Assembly (NCBI RefSeq): GCF_024171725.1
Contig: NZ_JAMTCG010000006.1
Location: forward strand, 1 to 64,000
DNA from: Williamsia serinedens
GTDB lineage: Bacteria > Actinomycetota > Actinomycetes > Mycobacteriales > Mycobacteriaceae
Length of the DNA: 64,000 nucleotides
Direction of reading: 5' to 3'
Position 1 is the first letter of the stretch. Every line of letters starts with the position of its first letter. The notes beneath the pieces were generated by a model. The model was given only the letters and a program-made list of their open reading frames with translations. It had not been told where the DNA came from and did no database searches. This document shows, piece after piece, positions 44,003 through 53,673 of this stretch. The position numbers and the translations under genes were made by a program.

Positions 44003-44977
44003 ATGTATCGGGAGTACCTCGGCGCGGACCAGGTCATGGCCACCCGCAGCCTGGAGGAGGCGCGCGACGCCGTCACGCGTGTCTACCTGCCGCACGACCT
44101 GGTCGGTGCGTCCGAGACGCTGGACATGCGGCTCAACGCCGTCAGCGACCAGGTGCTCACGCTGGGATACCTGACCTACCAGGCCGAGACCGAGCTGCGG
44201 ATGCCCGCGGCGCAGCAGTGGTATCACGTCAACCTGCAGATGACCGGGGAGACCTGGGCGCGGCGCCACGACGGCGGGACCGAGCACACGCCGGCCGGGG
44301 CGCGCGGTCTGGTGCTGAACCCGGAGCAGGCGAACACCGTGCGATGGTCACCGGACGCGGAGCAGCTCATCCTCAAGGTCTCGCGCGGCGCGCTCGAGTC
44401 GCACCTGTCGAGCCTTCTGGGTCGGCCGGTCACCGAGGTCGTCGACTTCGACTTCGGCCTCGACCTCACCACGCCCGCCGGACAGACGCTGCTGCGGTCG
44501 GTGCAGTTCCTCGCCCTGGAACTCGACCGTCCCGGCGGGGTGCGCGACCTGCCCCTGGCTCGGCGGCAGCTGGAGTCGTACGTGCTGACCGCGCTGCTGC
44601 AGGCCGGTCGGCACCAGTACACCGACGCGCTGCACGGCCGTGAGGACTCGGTGAGGCTCGGGCGGCTGGCCCCGGTGATCCGTCACATCGAGGAGCACGC
44701 CGACACCGAACTCACGCCGGAGTCGTTGGCGCGCATCGCCTGTGTGAGTGTGCGGACGCTGCACGCCGCCTTCGCCGACCAGCTCGGCGAGACGCCGATG
44801 GCCTATGTGCGCCGGATCCGACTGGGCCGCGTGCGCTCGGACCTCCTGCACGCCGACGCCCAGCGCACCCGCGTCACCGACATCGCGATGCGGTGGGGGT
44901 TCTTCCACCAGAGCCGCTTCGCGCAGCAGTACCGCGAGCAGTTCGGCGAGCTGCCCAGCGTCACGCTGCACAGCTGA
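44003..44977 (+). CDS. AraC/XylS-family transcriptional regulator
   Basis: A 324-residue regulator: an N-terminal AraC-binding-like (cupin-type) domain to about 190, including WYHVNLQMTGE, then a C-terminal double HTH (LTPESLARIACVSVRTLHAAFADQL and TRVTDIAMRWGFFHQSRFAQQYREQFGE). This domain pairing is common for activators of aromatic- or alkane-catabolic genes. It directly precedes an aldehyde dehydrogenase, and direct repeats with 17-bp spacing lie in the 74-bp gap. ATG at 44003. Confidence 0.92.
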   Translation: MYREYLGADQVMATRSLEEARDAVTRVYLPHDLVGASETLDMRLNAVSDQVLTLGYLTYQAETELRMPAAQQWYHVNLQMTGETWARRHDGGTEHTPAGARGLVLNPEQANTVRWSPDAEQLILKVSRGALESHLSSLLGRPVTEVVDFDFGLDLTTPAGQTLLRSVQFLALELDRPGGVRDLPLARRQLESYVLTALLQAGRHQYTDALHGREDSVRLGRLAPVIRHIEEHADTELTPESLARIACVSVRTLHAAFADQLGETPMAYVRRIRLGRVRSDLLHADAQRTRVTDIAMRWGFFHQSRFAQQYREQFGELPSVTLHS

Positions 44978-44983
44978 CGCGCT

Positions 44984-45010
44984 GCGGGCAGCGGACGCTC
45001 GCGGGCAGCG
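44984..45010. promoter_or_regulatory. 17-bp-spaced direct repeat before aldehyde dehydrogenase
   Basis: GCGGGCAGCG occurs at 44984-44993 and again at 45001-45010. It lies in the gap between the AraC gene (stop 44977) and the aldehyde dehydrogenase (start 45052). AraC-type activators bind direct repeats about two turns apart, so this is a plausible operator; the high GC makes chance repetition possible. Confidence 0.4.
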
Positions 45011-45051
45011 ATCGGATAGAGCGGCGCCATGCGCACTCGTAGCGTCGAGTC

Positions 45052-46548
45052 ATGACGATCGCGCCGGGTACCGCCACCGACCTGCAGCACTTCGGGATGT
45101 TCATCGACGGGAAGCAGGTCGACGCCCTGTCGGGCCGGACCTTCGAGTCGCAGAACCCCTACGCCGGAGAACCGTGGGCGACGATCGCCGACGGCGGACC
45201 GGAGGACGTGGACCGAGCCGTCGCGTCGTCGCGGACCGCGTTCGAGGGTGAGTGGCGCGAGCTCGGCGGGTTCGGCCGGGCGCGGGTCATGCGGCGACTG
45301 GCCGACGCCATCACCGACAACGCCGAGCGGCTGGCCCTGCTCGAGGTCAACGACTCCGGCAAGCTGCTGCGTGAGATGCGTGGCCAGTTGAACGGCCTGG
45401 GCGCCTGGTACTCCTACTTCTCCGGCCTCGCCGACAAGCTCGAGGGCCGCACCGTCCCGCAACTCGCACCCCAGACCTACTTCGGCTACACCCTGCGCGA
45501 GCCGATCGGTGTCGTCGGCGCGATCACGCCGTGGAACAGCCCGCTGCTGCTGCTCACCTTCAAGCTCGCCCCGTTGCTCGCCGCCGGGTGCACCTGTGTC
45601 GTGAAGCCGTCGGAGCACGCGCCCGCGTCGACGATCGCGTTCGCCGAGGTGCTGCACGAGGCCGGGCTGCCCGCCGGTGTGCTCAACGTCGTCACCGGGT
45701 GGGATCGCTCGACCGGCGAGGCGCTCGCGTCGCACACGGGGATCGACAAGGTCGCCTTCACCGGGTCCACCGCCACCGGGGCGAAGGTGGCGCAGGCCGC
45801 CGTCGCCAACATCAACCGGGTCACCCTCGAGCTCGGCGGCAAGTCACCCCAGGTGGTGTTCGCCGACGCCGACCTCGACGCCGCCGCCAACGGTCTGGTC
45901 GCCGGTGTGTTCGCCGCGACCGGACAGACCTGCATGGCCGGGTCGCGGCTGATCGTGCACGAGTCGGTCCGCGACGAACTCGTCGCGAAGGTCGTGGCGC
46001 GGGCGGAGACGATACTGCAGGGCGACCCCACCCAGGCCGACACGGAGATGGGTCCGGTCGCCAACCAGCCGCAGTACGACAAGGTGCTCGGCTACCTGCA
46101 GGGTGCCCGCGACGAGGGCTGGACCATCGCCACCGGCGGCGAACCGAACGACGACCTCGGCGGGCTCTTCGTGAAGCCCACGGTCGTCGTCGCAGAGCAC
46201 GACGCCACCATCGCGCGCGAGGAGGTGTTCGGGCCGGTGCTCACCGCTTACACCTTCCGCGACGAGGACGAGGCGATCCGCCTCGCCAACGACACCCCCT
46301 ACGGTCTCGCGGGCGCGGTGTGGACCAAGGACGTCCACCGCGCCCACCGGATGGTCGCCGCGATCAAGGCCGGCACGGTGTGGGTGAACGCCTACCGCGT
46401 CGTCGCGCCGAACATGCCGTTCGGCGGCTACGGACTCTCGGGCATCGGCCGCGAGAACGGTGCGGCCGCGGTCGAGGAGTACTTGGAGACCAAGTCGGTC
46501 TACATCGAGCTCACCGGCGGCACCCGGGATCCGTTCACGCTGGGCTGA
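45052..46548 (+). CDS. aldehyde dehydrogenase (classical, about 500 residues)
   Basis: A 498-residue NAD(P)-dependent aldehyde dehydrogenase of the betaine-aldehyde/5-carboxy-2-hydroxymuconate type. Motifs: GAITPWNSPLLLL (cofactor), KPSEHAP, FTGSTATG, the base Glu in LELGGKSP, the nucleophile Cys in GQTCMAGSR, and the C-terminal EEVFGPVL. It follows the AraC activator with a short gap, so it is probably that regulator's target. It differs in class from the shorter ALDH3-like enzyme at 1439-2845. Confidence 0.95.
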   Translation: MTIAPGTATDLQHFGMFIDGKQVDALSGRTFESQNPYAGEPWATIADGGPEDVDRAVASSRTAFEGEWRELGGFGRARVMRRLADAITDNAERLALLEVNDSGKLLREMRGQLNGLGAWYSYFSGLADKLEGRTVPQLAPQTYFGYTLREPIGVVGAITPWNSPLLLLTFKLAPLLAAGCTCVVKPSEHAPASTIAFAEVLHEAGLPAGVLNVVTGWDRSTGEALASHTGIDKVAFTGSTATGAKVAQAAVANINRVTLELGGKSPQVVFADADLDAAANGLVAGVFAATGQTCMAGSRLIVHESVRDELVAKVVARAETILQGDPTQADTEMGPVANQPQYDKVLGYLQGARDEGWTIATGGEPNDDLGGLFVKPTVVVAEHDATIAREEVFGPVLTAYTFRDEDEAIRLANDTPYGLAGAVWTKDVHRAHRMVAAIKAGTVWVNAYRVVAPNMPFGGYGLSGIGRENGAAAVEEYLETKSVYIELTGGTRDPFTLG

Positions 46549-46612
46549 CCGCCCGCACGACTTGCCGAGCCCCCTCCCGCGGTCCGTAGCCTCAGCGGGT
46601 GAGGCAGCGACG

Positions 46613-47437
46613 ATGAGCGACGACCGGACCCGACGCGAGGTCGGCAGCAACGACGGACCGCTGGAGAACGAGCTCGAACGCAGCTTCTCCACGATCGTCA
46701 CCGAGGGCGCCGAACGCCTGCACCGCACGACGCGGACCGTGCTCATCACCGGCCTGTTCGGCGGCATCGAGGTCGGCATCGGCGTGATGGCGCTGCTCGC
46801 GGTGCTGCACGAGACCGGCAACCACCTGCTCGCCGGACTGGCCTTCTCCATAGGGCTGATCGCGATCCTCCTCGCGCACAGCGAGCTGTTCACCGAAGAC
46901 TTCCTCATGCCCGTCGCCGCCGTCGTCGCGCGCGACGGCCGCCTCCGCGACCTCGCCAAGCTGTGGGTGGGGACGTTGGCCGCGAACCTCGTCGGCGGGT
47001 GGGTGGTGATGCTGATCGTCGTGCACGCGTTCCCCGAGTGGTCGTCGGTGCTGTCGGAGTCGGCGCACCACTTCGTCGACGCCCCGCTGGGTTGGCAGTC
47101 GGTCTGTCTGGCGATCCTCGGCGGCAGCACGATGACCCTGCTGACCCGGATGCAGCAGGGCACGGAGTCGATGCCGGCGAAGCTGGCCGCCTGCGTCGGC
47201 GCAGCCTTCCTGCTCGCAGGTCTGCAGCTGTTCCACTCGGTGCTCGACTCGCTGCTGATCTTCGGCGCCGTGCTGTCCGGCGCCGACGTCGGCTACGGCG
47301 ACTGGCTGTCGTGGTTCTGGTACACCGTGCTGCTGAACATCGCCGGTGGCGTGGTGCTGGTGACCGCGCTACGGCTCGTCCGGACAAAGGAACTCGTCGC
47401 CGAGGAGCAGCGCGACGGGCGACACTCGGACGCCTAA
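46613..47437 (+). CDS. formate/nitrite transporter family protein (YfdC-like)
   Basis: A 274-residue membrane channel with six predicted helices. Features: a charged N-terminal 45 residues, GLFGGIEVGIGV in helix 1, LAHSELFTEDFLMPVAA and LWVGTLAANLVGGW (family loops), and the C-terminal AVLSGADVGYGDW. It fits the YfdC subgroup of the FocA/NirC family better than classic formate channels. Substrate unknown. ATG at 46613. The 149 bp to the tRNA gene contain no clear terminator. Confidence 0.85.
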   Translation: MSDDRTRREVGSNDGPLENELERSFSTIVTEGAERLHRTTRTVLITGLFGGIEVGIGVMALLAVLHETGNHLLAGLAFSIGLIAILLAHSELFTEDFLMPVAAVVARDGRLRDLAKLWVGTLAANLVGGWVVMLIVVHAFPEWSSVLSESAHHFVDAPLGWQSVCLAILGGSTMTLLTRMQQGTESMPAKLAACVGAAFLLAGLQLFHSVLDSLLIFGAVLSGADVGYGDWLSWFWYTVLLNIAGGVVLVTALRLVRTKELVAEEQRDGRHSDA

Positions 47438-47586
47438 CAGCGCCGGGAACGGTGAAGCAGATCACGGCGTCCGATCGCTCGCGACAGGAACCCGGGCGGG
47501 TCCCCGAACCGTTGAGCTCGGTGGGTTTCGCCCGTGGCGCGTCGGGCCATACGGTGTGCGCGGGAACGGCGGGGCCGCTCGATGAG

Positions 47587-47658
47587 AGCCCCCCGTCGGG
47601 ATTGAACCGACGACCGCTCGCTTACAAGGCGAGTGCTCTACCACTGAGCTAGGGAGGC
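47587..47658 (-). tRNA. tRNA-Thr (anticodon TGT)
   Basis: A 72-nt cloverleaf on the minus strand: acceptor GCCTCCC pairs with GGGGGGC (one G-T); D-arm GCTC/GAGC; anticodon stem CTCGC/GCGAG with loop CTTGTAA, giving anticodon TGT for ACA; T-arm GTCGG-TTCAATC-CCGAC. The discriminator is T, and no CCA is encoded, as is usual in these bacteria. The 5' end lies 9 bp from the GTG of the divergent ThrE-type exporter. Confidence 0.93.
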
Positions 47659-47667
47659 GAGGTTTTC

Positions 47668-49335
47668 GTGCGTGAGTATATCGGCCGGATGATGCGACCC
47701 CTGGCCGGATCCCGCCGGGCCACGATCGACACGATCGAGCCGCTCACCTCCGCGCTCTCCCCCCGCAAGCCGGTCGACCTCACCGACGACGCCGCGGTCA
47801 CCGAGGTGCTCGACCTGGCCATCAAGGTCGGCTCGGTCCTCCTCGACTCCGGCACGGGTGCGATCGACACGCAGACCCAGATCCGTTTCGTCGCAGGCAT
47901 GTTCGGCGTCGAGCGGTGCGAGGTCGACGTCACGTACAACACGATCGTGGTGAGCGCCCGCCGCGGCTCCGCGCTGCCACCGGTGACCGCGATGCGCACT
48001 GTGCACTACCGCTCGCTCGACTTCACCCGCCTCGCCCAGGTCGATCGTCTGATCCGCAAGATCCGCGGCCTCGCGGTCACGCCGTCGGAGGCGCACGCCG
48101 TCATCGACGAGATCGTCGCCGCACCCCACCCCTACAAGCGGTGGATCGCGACGGCCGCATGGTCGATGCTGGCCGCGTCCCTCGCCGTCGCCTTCGGCGG
48201 TGGCGCGTGGGTCGCAGTGGTCGCCTTCCTCACCACCGCCGTCATCGACCGGGTGAACCGCGTCCTGAACTCCTACGGCACACCGATCTTCTTCCAGCAG
48301 GTGACCGGTGGGTTCATCGCCGTGATCCCGGCGGCCGTCGTGTTCCGGTTCTCCGAGAGTCTCGGGGTCGCGGTCGCGCCGACCCTGGTCATCGCCGCCG
48401 GTGTGACGGTGCTGCTGTCGGGACTGTCTCTGGTGGGTTCGGTGCAGGACGCGATCACCGGCGCCCCCATCACCGGTGTCGCACGCTTCTTCGAACTGCT
48501 CATCATGACCGGCGGCATCATCACCGGCGTCAGCATCGCGCTCCGACTGCTCGAGGCGACGGGCATCATCCTGCCCACGATCACCAGCACCACCTCCCTG
48601 GGCATCTCCGACGCACCCGCCCAGATCACCGGTGGCGGCATCGCGGCGGCGGCCTTCGCGCTCGCCAGCTACGCCGAGCGCCGCGCGCTGCCGGTCGCGT
48701 TCTTCGCCGGGATCCTCGGCACCGCGGTCGTCGTCCTCGGCGCGATCGTCGGGATCGGGAGCGTCATCGCCTCGGGCGTCGCGGCCGTCGCGGTCGGGTT
48801 CCTCGGTGGTCTGCTGGCCCGTCGCGCGCTGACGCCACCGCTGGTCGTCGCGGTCGCCGGCATCACGCCGCTGCTGCCCGGTCTCGCCATCTACCGCGGC
48901 CTGTACGGCGTCCTCAACGACCAGACCCTCGACGGGTTCACCGCCCTCGCCGCCGCACTCGGGACGGGCGCCGCGCTGGCGGCCGGCGTCACCTTCGGTG
49001 AGTTCATGGCCCGCACCCTGCGTCGGCCCCGCATCCCGACCCGCCGGACACGCGCCCTGTTCGGTGCGCGGTCGGCGTTGCGGCCGAAGCGGTTCACCCG
49101 TCTCGACCCCGAGACGCAGCAGCCCGACGAGACCGCGCGCGTGCTCGACACCGACCACCTCATCGAGGTGCACACCGGTGCGCTCAGCGGCATCCGTGAG
49201 CGTCTGGAGGCGGAGGCGGCAGCCGATCCCCCACCGCCGGTCGAGCCCCCGCGGGCCTGGAGCGCGGCCCCGCCGCGACCGCTGTCGCAGCGGCACCGTC
49301 GGTCGCCGGGCGTCCCCCGCGACCGAGTAAAGTGA
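47668..49335 (+). CDS. thrE: ThrE-family threonine/serine exporter
   Basis: A 555-residue membrane protein of the ThrE (ThrE-1/ThrE-2 domain) family that exports threonine and serine in corynebacteria. A soluble N-terminal domain (about 40-140, with LLDSGTGAIDTQTQIR and VDVTYNTIVVSARRG) precedes about ten membrane helices; a C-terminal charged tail follows. GTG at 47668 has GAGG 5 nt upstream. ATGs at 47689 and 47692 are alternatives. Its promoter must lie inside or beyond the divergent tRNA-Thr gene, an unusual arrangement. Confidence 0.9.
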   Translation: MREYIGRMMRPLAGSRRATIDTIEPLTSALSPRKPVDLTDDAAVTEVLDLAIKVGSVLLDSGTGAIDTQTQIRFVAGMFGVERCEVDVTYNTIVVSARRGSALPPVTAMRTVHYRSLDFTRLAQVDRLIRKIRGLAVTPSEAHAVIDEIVAAPHPYKRWIATAAWSMLAASLAVAFGGGAWVAVVAFLTTAVIDRVNRVLNSYGTPIFFQQVTGGFIAVIPAAVVFRFSESLGVAVAPTLVIAAGVTVLLSGLSLVGSVQDAITGAPITGVARFFELLIMTGGIITGVSIALRLLEATGIILPTITSTTSLGISDAPAQITGGGIAAAAFALASYAERRALPVAFFAGILGTAVVVLGAIVGIGSVIASGVAAVAVGFLGGLLARRALTPPLVVAVAGITPLLPGLAIYRGLYGVLNDQTLDGFTALAAALGTGAALAAGVTFGEFMARTLRRPRIPTRRTRALFGARSALRPKRFTRLDPETQQPDETARVLDTDHLIEVHTGALSGIRERLEAEAAADPPPPVEPPRAWSAAPPRPLSQRHRRSPGVPRDRVK

Positions 49336-49340
49336 CACCC

Positions 49341-49508
49341 ATGCCTGCGAAGACCAGCGACAAGACCGAACTCGGCGACGAGGACCTCGGTGCCGTCGCC
49401 GACGAGACGGCGAACGCCGCACGTCGCGTCGTCGCCACCTACGCGACCGATGCCGAGGAGTGCCGGATGCTCCTGTCGATGCTCGGTATCGCACTCGACG
49501 ACAACTGA
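49341..49508 (+). CDS. conserved small protein upstream of otsA
   Basis: A 55-residue ORF (ATG 49341, TGA 49506-49508), lying 5 bp after thrE and 3 bp before the otsA GTG. It reads MPAKTSDKTELGDEDLGA, then a helix-rich part with VVATYATDAEECRMLLSMLGI and the end ALDDN. It is acidic, with one Cys. A protein of this size precedes otsA in mycobacteria (Rv3489 next to Rv3490, recalled). Tight spacing suggests co-translation with otsA; it could be a partner of trehalose-6-phosphate synthase. No function is known to me. Confidence 0.75.
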   Translation: MPAKTSDKTELGDEDLGAVADETANAARRVVATYATDAEECRMLLSMLGIALDDN

Positions 49509-49511
49509 TCA

Positions 49512-51050
49512 GTGACCGCGACCGGCGAGGATCAGACCGACCGCAGCGCTGACGTCCCCGCGGAGATCGCCGAGACGGCCGACTTCGTCGTCGTCGCCAA
49601 CCGACTCCCCGTCGACAAGGAGACCCTCCCCGACGGCACCGTGCGGTGGAAGCGGAGCCCCGGCGGTCTGGTGACCGCACTGGAACCGATCCTGCGGTCG
49701 CGTACCGGCGCGTGGGTCGGCTGGTCCGGTGTCCCCGACTCCGCCGACAACCCCGTCGTCGACGGCCTGCAGTTGGTGTCCGTGCCGCTCTCGGCGCAGG
49801 AGATCAACGAGTACTACGAGGGCTTCTCCAACGCGACGCTGTGGCCGCTCTACCACGACGTCCTCGTCAAACCCGAGTACCACCGCGAGTGGTGGAACGC
49901 CTACGTCGAGGTCAACCGGCGGTTCGCCGAGGCGGCGTCGGAGATCGCGTCGCACGGCGCGATGGTGTGGATCCAGGACTACCAGCTGCAGCTGGTGCCG
50001 AAGATGCTGCGGATGCTCCGGCCCGACCTGCGCATCGGGTTCTTCCTGCACATCCCGTTCCCGCCCGTGGAACTGTTCATGCAGCTGCCGTGGCGCACCG
50101 AGATCGTCGAGGGCCTGCTCGGCGCCGACCTCATCGGCTTCCACCTCCCCGGCGGTGCGCAGAACTTCCTGTACCTCGCGCGTCGCCTCGCCGGCCAGGC
50201 GACGTCGAAGGGGACCGTCGGTGTCCGGGCCAAGTTCGGTGTGGTCCAGGTCGGTTTCCGCCACGTCCGGGTGGGTGCGTTCCCGATCTCCATCGACTCC
50301 GGCGCACTCGACGCGATCTCGAAGTCGAAGAAGATCCGCGACCGCGCCGCCGAGCTGCGGCGCGAGCTGGGGAACCCGAGGACCATCATGTTGGGCGTCG
50401 ACCGCCTCGACTACACCAAGGGCATCGACGTCCGCCTCAAGGCACTGTCGGAGCTGTTGGCCGAGGGACGCGTCGACCCCCGCGAGACGGTGATGATCCA
50501 GCTCGCCACCCCGAGCCGCGAACGCGTCGACAGCTACATCCGCATGCGGGCCGGCATCGAGCAGCTCGTCGGCAACATCAACGGCACCCACGGCGAGGTC
50601 GCGCACCAGGTGGTGCAGTACCTGCACCGTCCCGTCGACCGCGACGAGCTCATCGCCTTCTTCGTCGCCGCCGACGTCATGCTGGTCACCCCGCTGCGCG
50701 ACGGCATGAACCTCGTCGCGAAGGAGTACGTCGCCTGCCGCAGCGACCTCGGGGGCGCACTGGTGCTCAGCGAGTTCACCGGTGCCGCCGCCGAACTGCG
50801 GTCGGCGTACCAGGCCAACCCGTACGACCTCGACGGCGTGAAGGACGCGATCGTCAGCGCGGTCTCGCAGACGCCCGACGAGGGTCGTCGCCGTATGCGG
50901 GCGCTCCGTCGTCAGGTCCTCGCGCACGACGTCAGCCGGTGGGCGCAGAGCTTCCTCGACACCCTGGCCACGGTGAACGAGACCACCACGAGCGAGAACC
51001 GCGGCATCGACCTCGTCGGCGAGGACGGCGACCCGCGCGAGGACGACTGA
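49512..51050 (+). CDS. otsA: alpha,alpha-trehalose-phosphate synthase (GT20)
   Basis: A 512-residue retaining GT20 enzyme: glucose from UDP/ADP-glucose plus glucose-6-phosphate to trehalose-6-phosphate. Sequence marks: [12 protein letters not shown] at the N-terminus, [36 protein letters not shown] and, in the C-terminal lobe, [11 protein letters not shown] and [18 protein letters not shown]. The GTG at 49512 is 3 bp after the small ORF. The next gene supplies the phosphatase, so the two-step OtsAB route is complete here. A further 35 residues after the catalytic domain are low complexity. Confidence 0.97.
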   Translation: MTATGEDQTDRSADVPAEIAETADFVVVANRLPVDKETLPDGTVRWKRSPGGLVTALEPILRSRTGAWVGWSGVPDSADNPVVDGLQLVSVPLSAQEINEYYEGFSNATLWPLYHDVLVKPEYHREWWNAYVEVNRRFAEAASEIASHGAMVWIQDYQLQLVPKMLRMLRPDLRIGFFLHIPFPPVELFMQLPWRTEIVEGLLGADLIGFHLPGGAQNFLYLARRLAGQATSKGTVGVRAKFGVVQVGFRHVRVGAFPISIDSGALDAISKSKKIRDRAAELRRELGNPRTIMLGVDRLDYTKGIDVRLKALSELLAEGRVDPRETVMIQLATPSRERVDSYIRMRAGIEQLVGNINGTHGEVAHQVVQYLHRPVDRDELIAFFVAADVMLVTPLRDGMNLVAKEYVACRSDLGGALVLSEFTGAAAELRSAYQANPYDLDGVKDAIVSAVSQTPDEGRRRMRALRRQVLAHDVSRWAQSFLDTLATVNETTTSENRGIDLVGEDGDPREDD

Positions 51051-51114
51051 ACAGCTTCTGCGAGATCGGTGACTGATTGGGACCGTTCACGATGTCGGCC
51101 CTAGACTTCACCCG

Positions 51115-53673
51115 GTGAGTGCCCAGGATCTTGCACCCGAGCTGCGCCGAGCGCTCAAGGACATCGCGCGCACTCCGCGACTGCTCGTCGCCTCCGACTA
51201 CGACGGGTGCATGGCACCGATCGTCTCGCGCCCCGAAGACGCACGGCCCAACCCGGATTCGGTCCGCGCGATGCGCGCCATCGCCGACCTCGACTCGACC
51301 ACAGCGGCCGTCATCTCCGGCCGCGCCCTGCGCGATCTGGCGACGCTGTCCCGCCTGCCCGCCGAGGTCCACCTGGTCGGCAGCCACGGCAGCGAGTTCG
51401 ACATCGGCTTCGTCCACGAGATCGGCCCCGAGGCGCAGGAACTGCTGAGCACCGTCGTCGGCGAACTGCAGGCCATCGCGGTCGACTACGACGGCGTGAC
51501 CGTCGAGACCAAGCCGGCCAGCACCGCGATGCACGTCCGCAACGCCGACGAGGTCGACGCCGAGGCCGCGCTGCACCGCGTCCGCACCGGCCCGGCCACC
51601 TGGGACGGCGTGCAGGTCACCGAGGGCAAGGCGGTCATCGAGCTCGCGGTCATCCGCACCGACAAGGGGCAGGCGCTCGACATCCTGCGCCACCAGGCCG
51701 GCGCGGGCGCGGCCATCTTCTTCGGCGACGACGTCACCGACGAGAAGGCCTTCCGGCGTCTGCACGGCCCCGATTTCGGTGTGAAGGTCGGCGACGGTGA
51801 CACCCTCGCGACCTACCGCGTCCCCGACACCGACCACGTCGCGACCGCGTTGGCGTTCCTGTACGAGGAGCGGCGGGCGTGGCTGCGGGGCGAGAACGCC
51901 GCCCCCATCGAGCGGCTGACGATGCTGGCGTCGCCGCGCACCGTCGCACTGGTGACCCCGGATGCCAAGGTCTGCTGGATGTGCCACCCCGAACCCGACG
52001 CCGCCGCGCTGTTCGCCAGCCTGCTGGGCACCGTCGACGCCGGCGAGTTCGGCATCCGACCGCACGTCGAGGGCGACCGCCGCGCCCCGCTCCCGCAGAG
52101 CCAGCGCTACGTCGACGGCACCATGACCGTGGCGACCCGCTGGGCCGGTCTCGAGGTGATCGACTACCTCCCCCATGACGTCGCACCGGGCCGCACCGAC
52201 CTCATCCGCGTCGTCACCGGGTCGGCGCCCGCGCTCGTCGAGTTCGCGCCGCGTCCCGAGTTCGGCCAGACCAGCGTGCAAATCGAGCCGGTCGAGGACG
52301 GGCTGCGCGTCTACGGCTCCAACGACCCCATCGTGCTGCGCGCGCCGGGTGTGGTGTGGCGCGTCGACACCGAACGCTTCTACCAGCGCGCGACGGCCGT
52401 CGTGGACCCCTCGTCGGGGCCGATCGTCTTCGAGTTGCGCTGCGGCACCGACTACATCGGCGAGGAGGAGCGCACGGAGGCGCAGCGCCGCGCGATCGCC
52501 GAGGAGCACTGGCGGTCATGGGCCGACGGCCTTGTCCTGCCACCCCGCAAGCCCGACCTGATGAAGCGGTCGGCGCTGACCCTCAAAGGCCTCGTCCACG
52601 CCGACTCCGGCTCGATCATGGCCGCGGCGACGACGTCACTGCCGGAGGAGATCGGCGGCGTCCGCAACTGGGACTACCGCTACTGCTGGCTCCGCGACGC
52701 CGCGCTCACCGCGTCGGCGCTGGTGTCGGTGGGGTCGCTGCACGAGGCCGAGGGCTACCTGACGTGGCTCTACCGCGTGCTCGGGACCATCAGCGGACCC
52801 GAGTGGCTGCACCCCCTGTACACGCTGCACGGCGGGGGCCTGCCGCCCGAGGCCATCATCGACTCGCTGCCCGGATACGCCGGGTCGCGGCCGGTCCGCG
52901 TCGGCAACGCCGCGAACCAGCAGGTCCAGCTCGACGTGTTCGGTCCCATCGTCGACCTCATCGGTCACCTGGCCGAGGCGCGCTCCGCCGGTGGCACCGA
53001 GACCCCGCTGACCGACGCCGACTGGGATCTCGTCGCCAACATGGTGTGGGCGGTGGAGCGTCGGTGGTTCGAGCCCGACCACGGCATCTGGGAGATCCGC
53101 GGCAACCCGCGCCATCACGTGTACTCGAAGGTCATGTGCTGGATGACCGTCGACCGTGCGATCGCGATCGGTGAACGGTTCGGCCGCGAGATCGAGCCCG
53201 GGTGGCCGGTCCTGCGCGACGTCATCGCGGCACAGGTCCTCGACCAGGGGTGGAACCCGACGGTGAAGTCATTCACCGCGGCCTACGACGGCACCGACCT
53301 CGACGCGGCCACCCTGTTCATCGGTCTGGCCGGGTTGATCTCGCCGGACGACCCTCGGTTCACCCAGACCGTCGAGGCCACCGAGGCCGAACTCCGCAGC
53401 GGCGCAACGGTGTACCGCTACCACCACGACGACGGCCTGCCCGGCGGCGAGGGCGGTTTCCACCTGTGCGCGGCGTGGCTGGTCGAGGCGTATCTGCTCA
53501 TCGGCCGTCGGTCCGACGCCGAGGCGCTGTTCGACCAGCTCGTGAAGGCCGCCGGCCCGACCGGGTTGCTGTCGGAGGAATACGACCCGGTCGCCGAGCG
53601 GTCGCTGGGCAACCACCCGCAGGCCTACAGCCACATCGGCTTGCTCCGCTGCGCCGCGCTCCTCGGCGCCTGA
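51115..53673 (+). CDS. otsB: OtsB trehalose-phosphatase fused to GH15 trehalase-like domain
   Basis: An 852-residue fusion. Residues about 15-250 are a HAD-type trehalose-6-phosphate phosphatase: DYDGCMAPI with the catalytic Asp pair, SGRALRDL, GSHG and the FFGDDVTDEKAF motif. Residues about 260-852 are a glycoside hydrolase family 15 domain with a beta-sandwich part, then the (alpha/alpha)6 barrel: NWDYRYCWLRDAALT, DHGIWEIRG with the catalytic Glu, and EEYDPVAERSLGNHPQAYSHIGL with the base Glu. One protein thus makes trehalose and, if the GH15 part is a trehalase, breaks it down. GTG at 51115. The stop codon lies in a 19-bp repeat. Confidence 0.93.
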   Translation: MSAQDLAPELRRALKDIARTPRLLVASDYDGCMAPIVSRPEDARPNPDSVRAMRAIADLDSTTAAVISGRALRDLATLSRLPAEVHLVGSHGSEFDIGFVHEIGPEAQELLSTVVGELQAIAVDYDGVTVETKPASTAMHVRNADEVDAEAALHRVRTGPATWDGVQVTEGKAVIELAVIRTDKGQALDILRHQAGAGAAIFFGDDVTDEKAFRRLHGPDFGVKVGDGDTLATYRVPDTDHVATALAFLYEERRAWLRGENAAPIERLTMLASPRTVALVTPDAKVCWMCHPEPDAAALFASLLGTVDAGEFGIRPHVEGDRRAPLPQSQRYVDGTMTVATRWAGLEVIDYLPHDVAPGRTDLIRVVTGSAPALVEFAPRPEFGQTSVQIEPVEDGLRVYGSNDPIVLRAPGVVWRVDTERFYQRATAVVDPSSGPIVFELRCGTDYIGEEERTEAQRRAIAEEHWRSWADGLVLPPRKPDLMKRSALTLKGLVHADSGSIMAAATTSLPEEIGGVRNWDYRYCWLRDAALTASALVSVGSLHEAEGYLTWLYRVLGTISGPEWLHPLYTLHGGGLPPEAIIDSLPGYAGSRPVRVGNAANQQVQLDVFGPIVDLIGHLAEARSAGGTETPLTDADWDLVANMVWAVERRWFEPDHGIWEIRGNPRHHVYSKVMCWMTVDRAIAIGERFGREIEPGWPVLRDVIAAQVLDQGWNPTVKSFTAAYDGTDLDAATLFIGLAGLISPDDPRFTQTVEATEAELRSGATVYRYHHDDGLPGGEGGFHLCAAWLVEAYLLIGRRSDAEALFDQLVKAAGPTGLLSEEYDPVAERSLGNHPQAYSHIGLLRCAALLGA

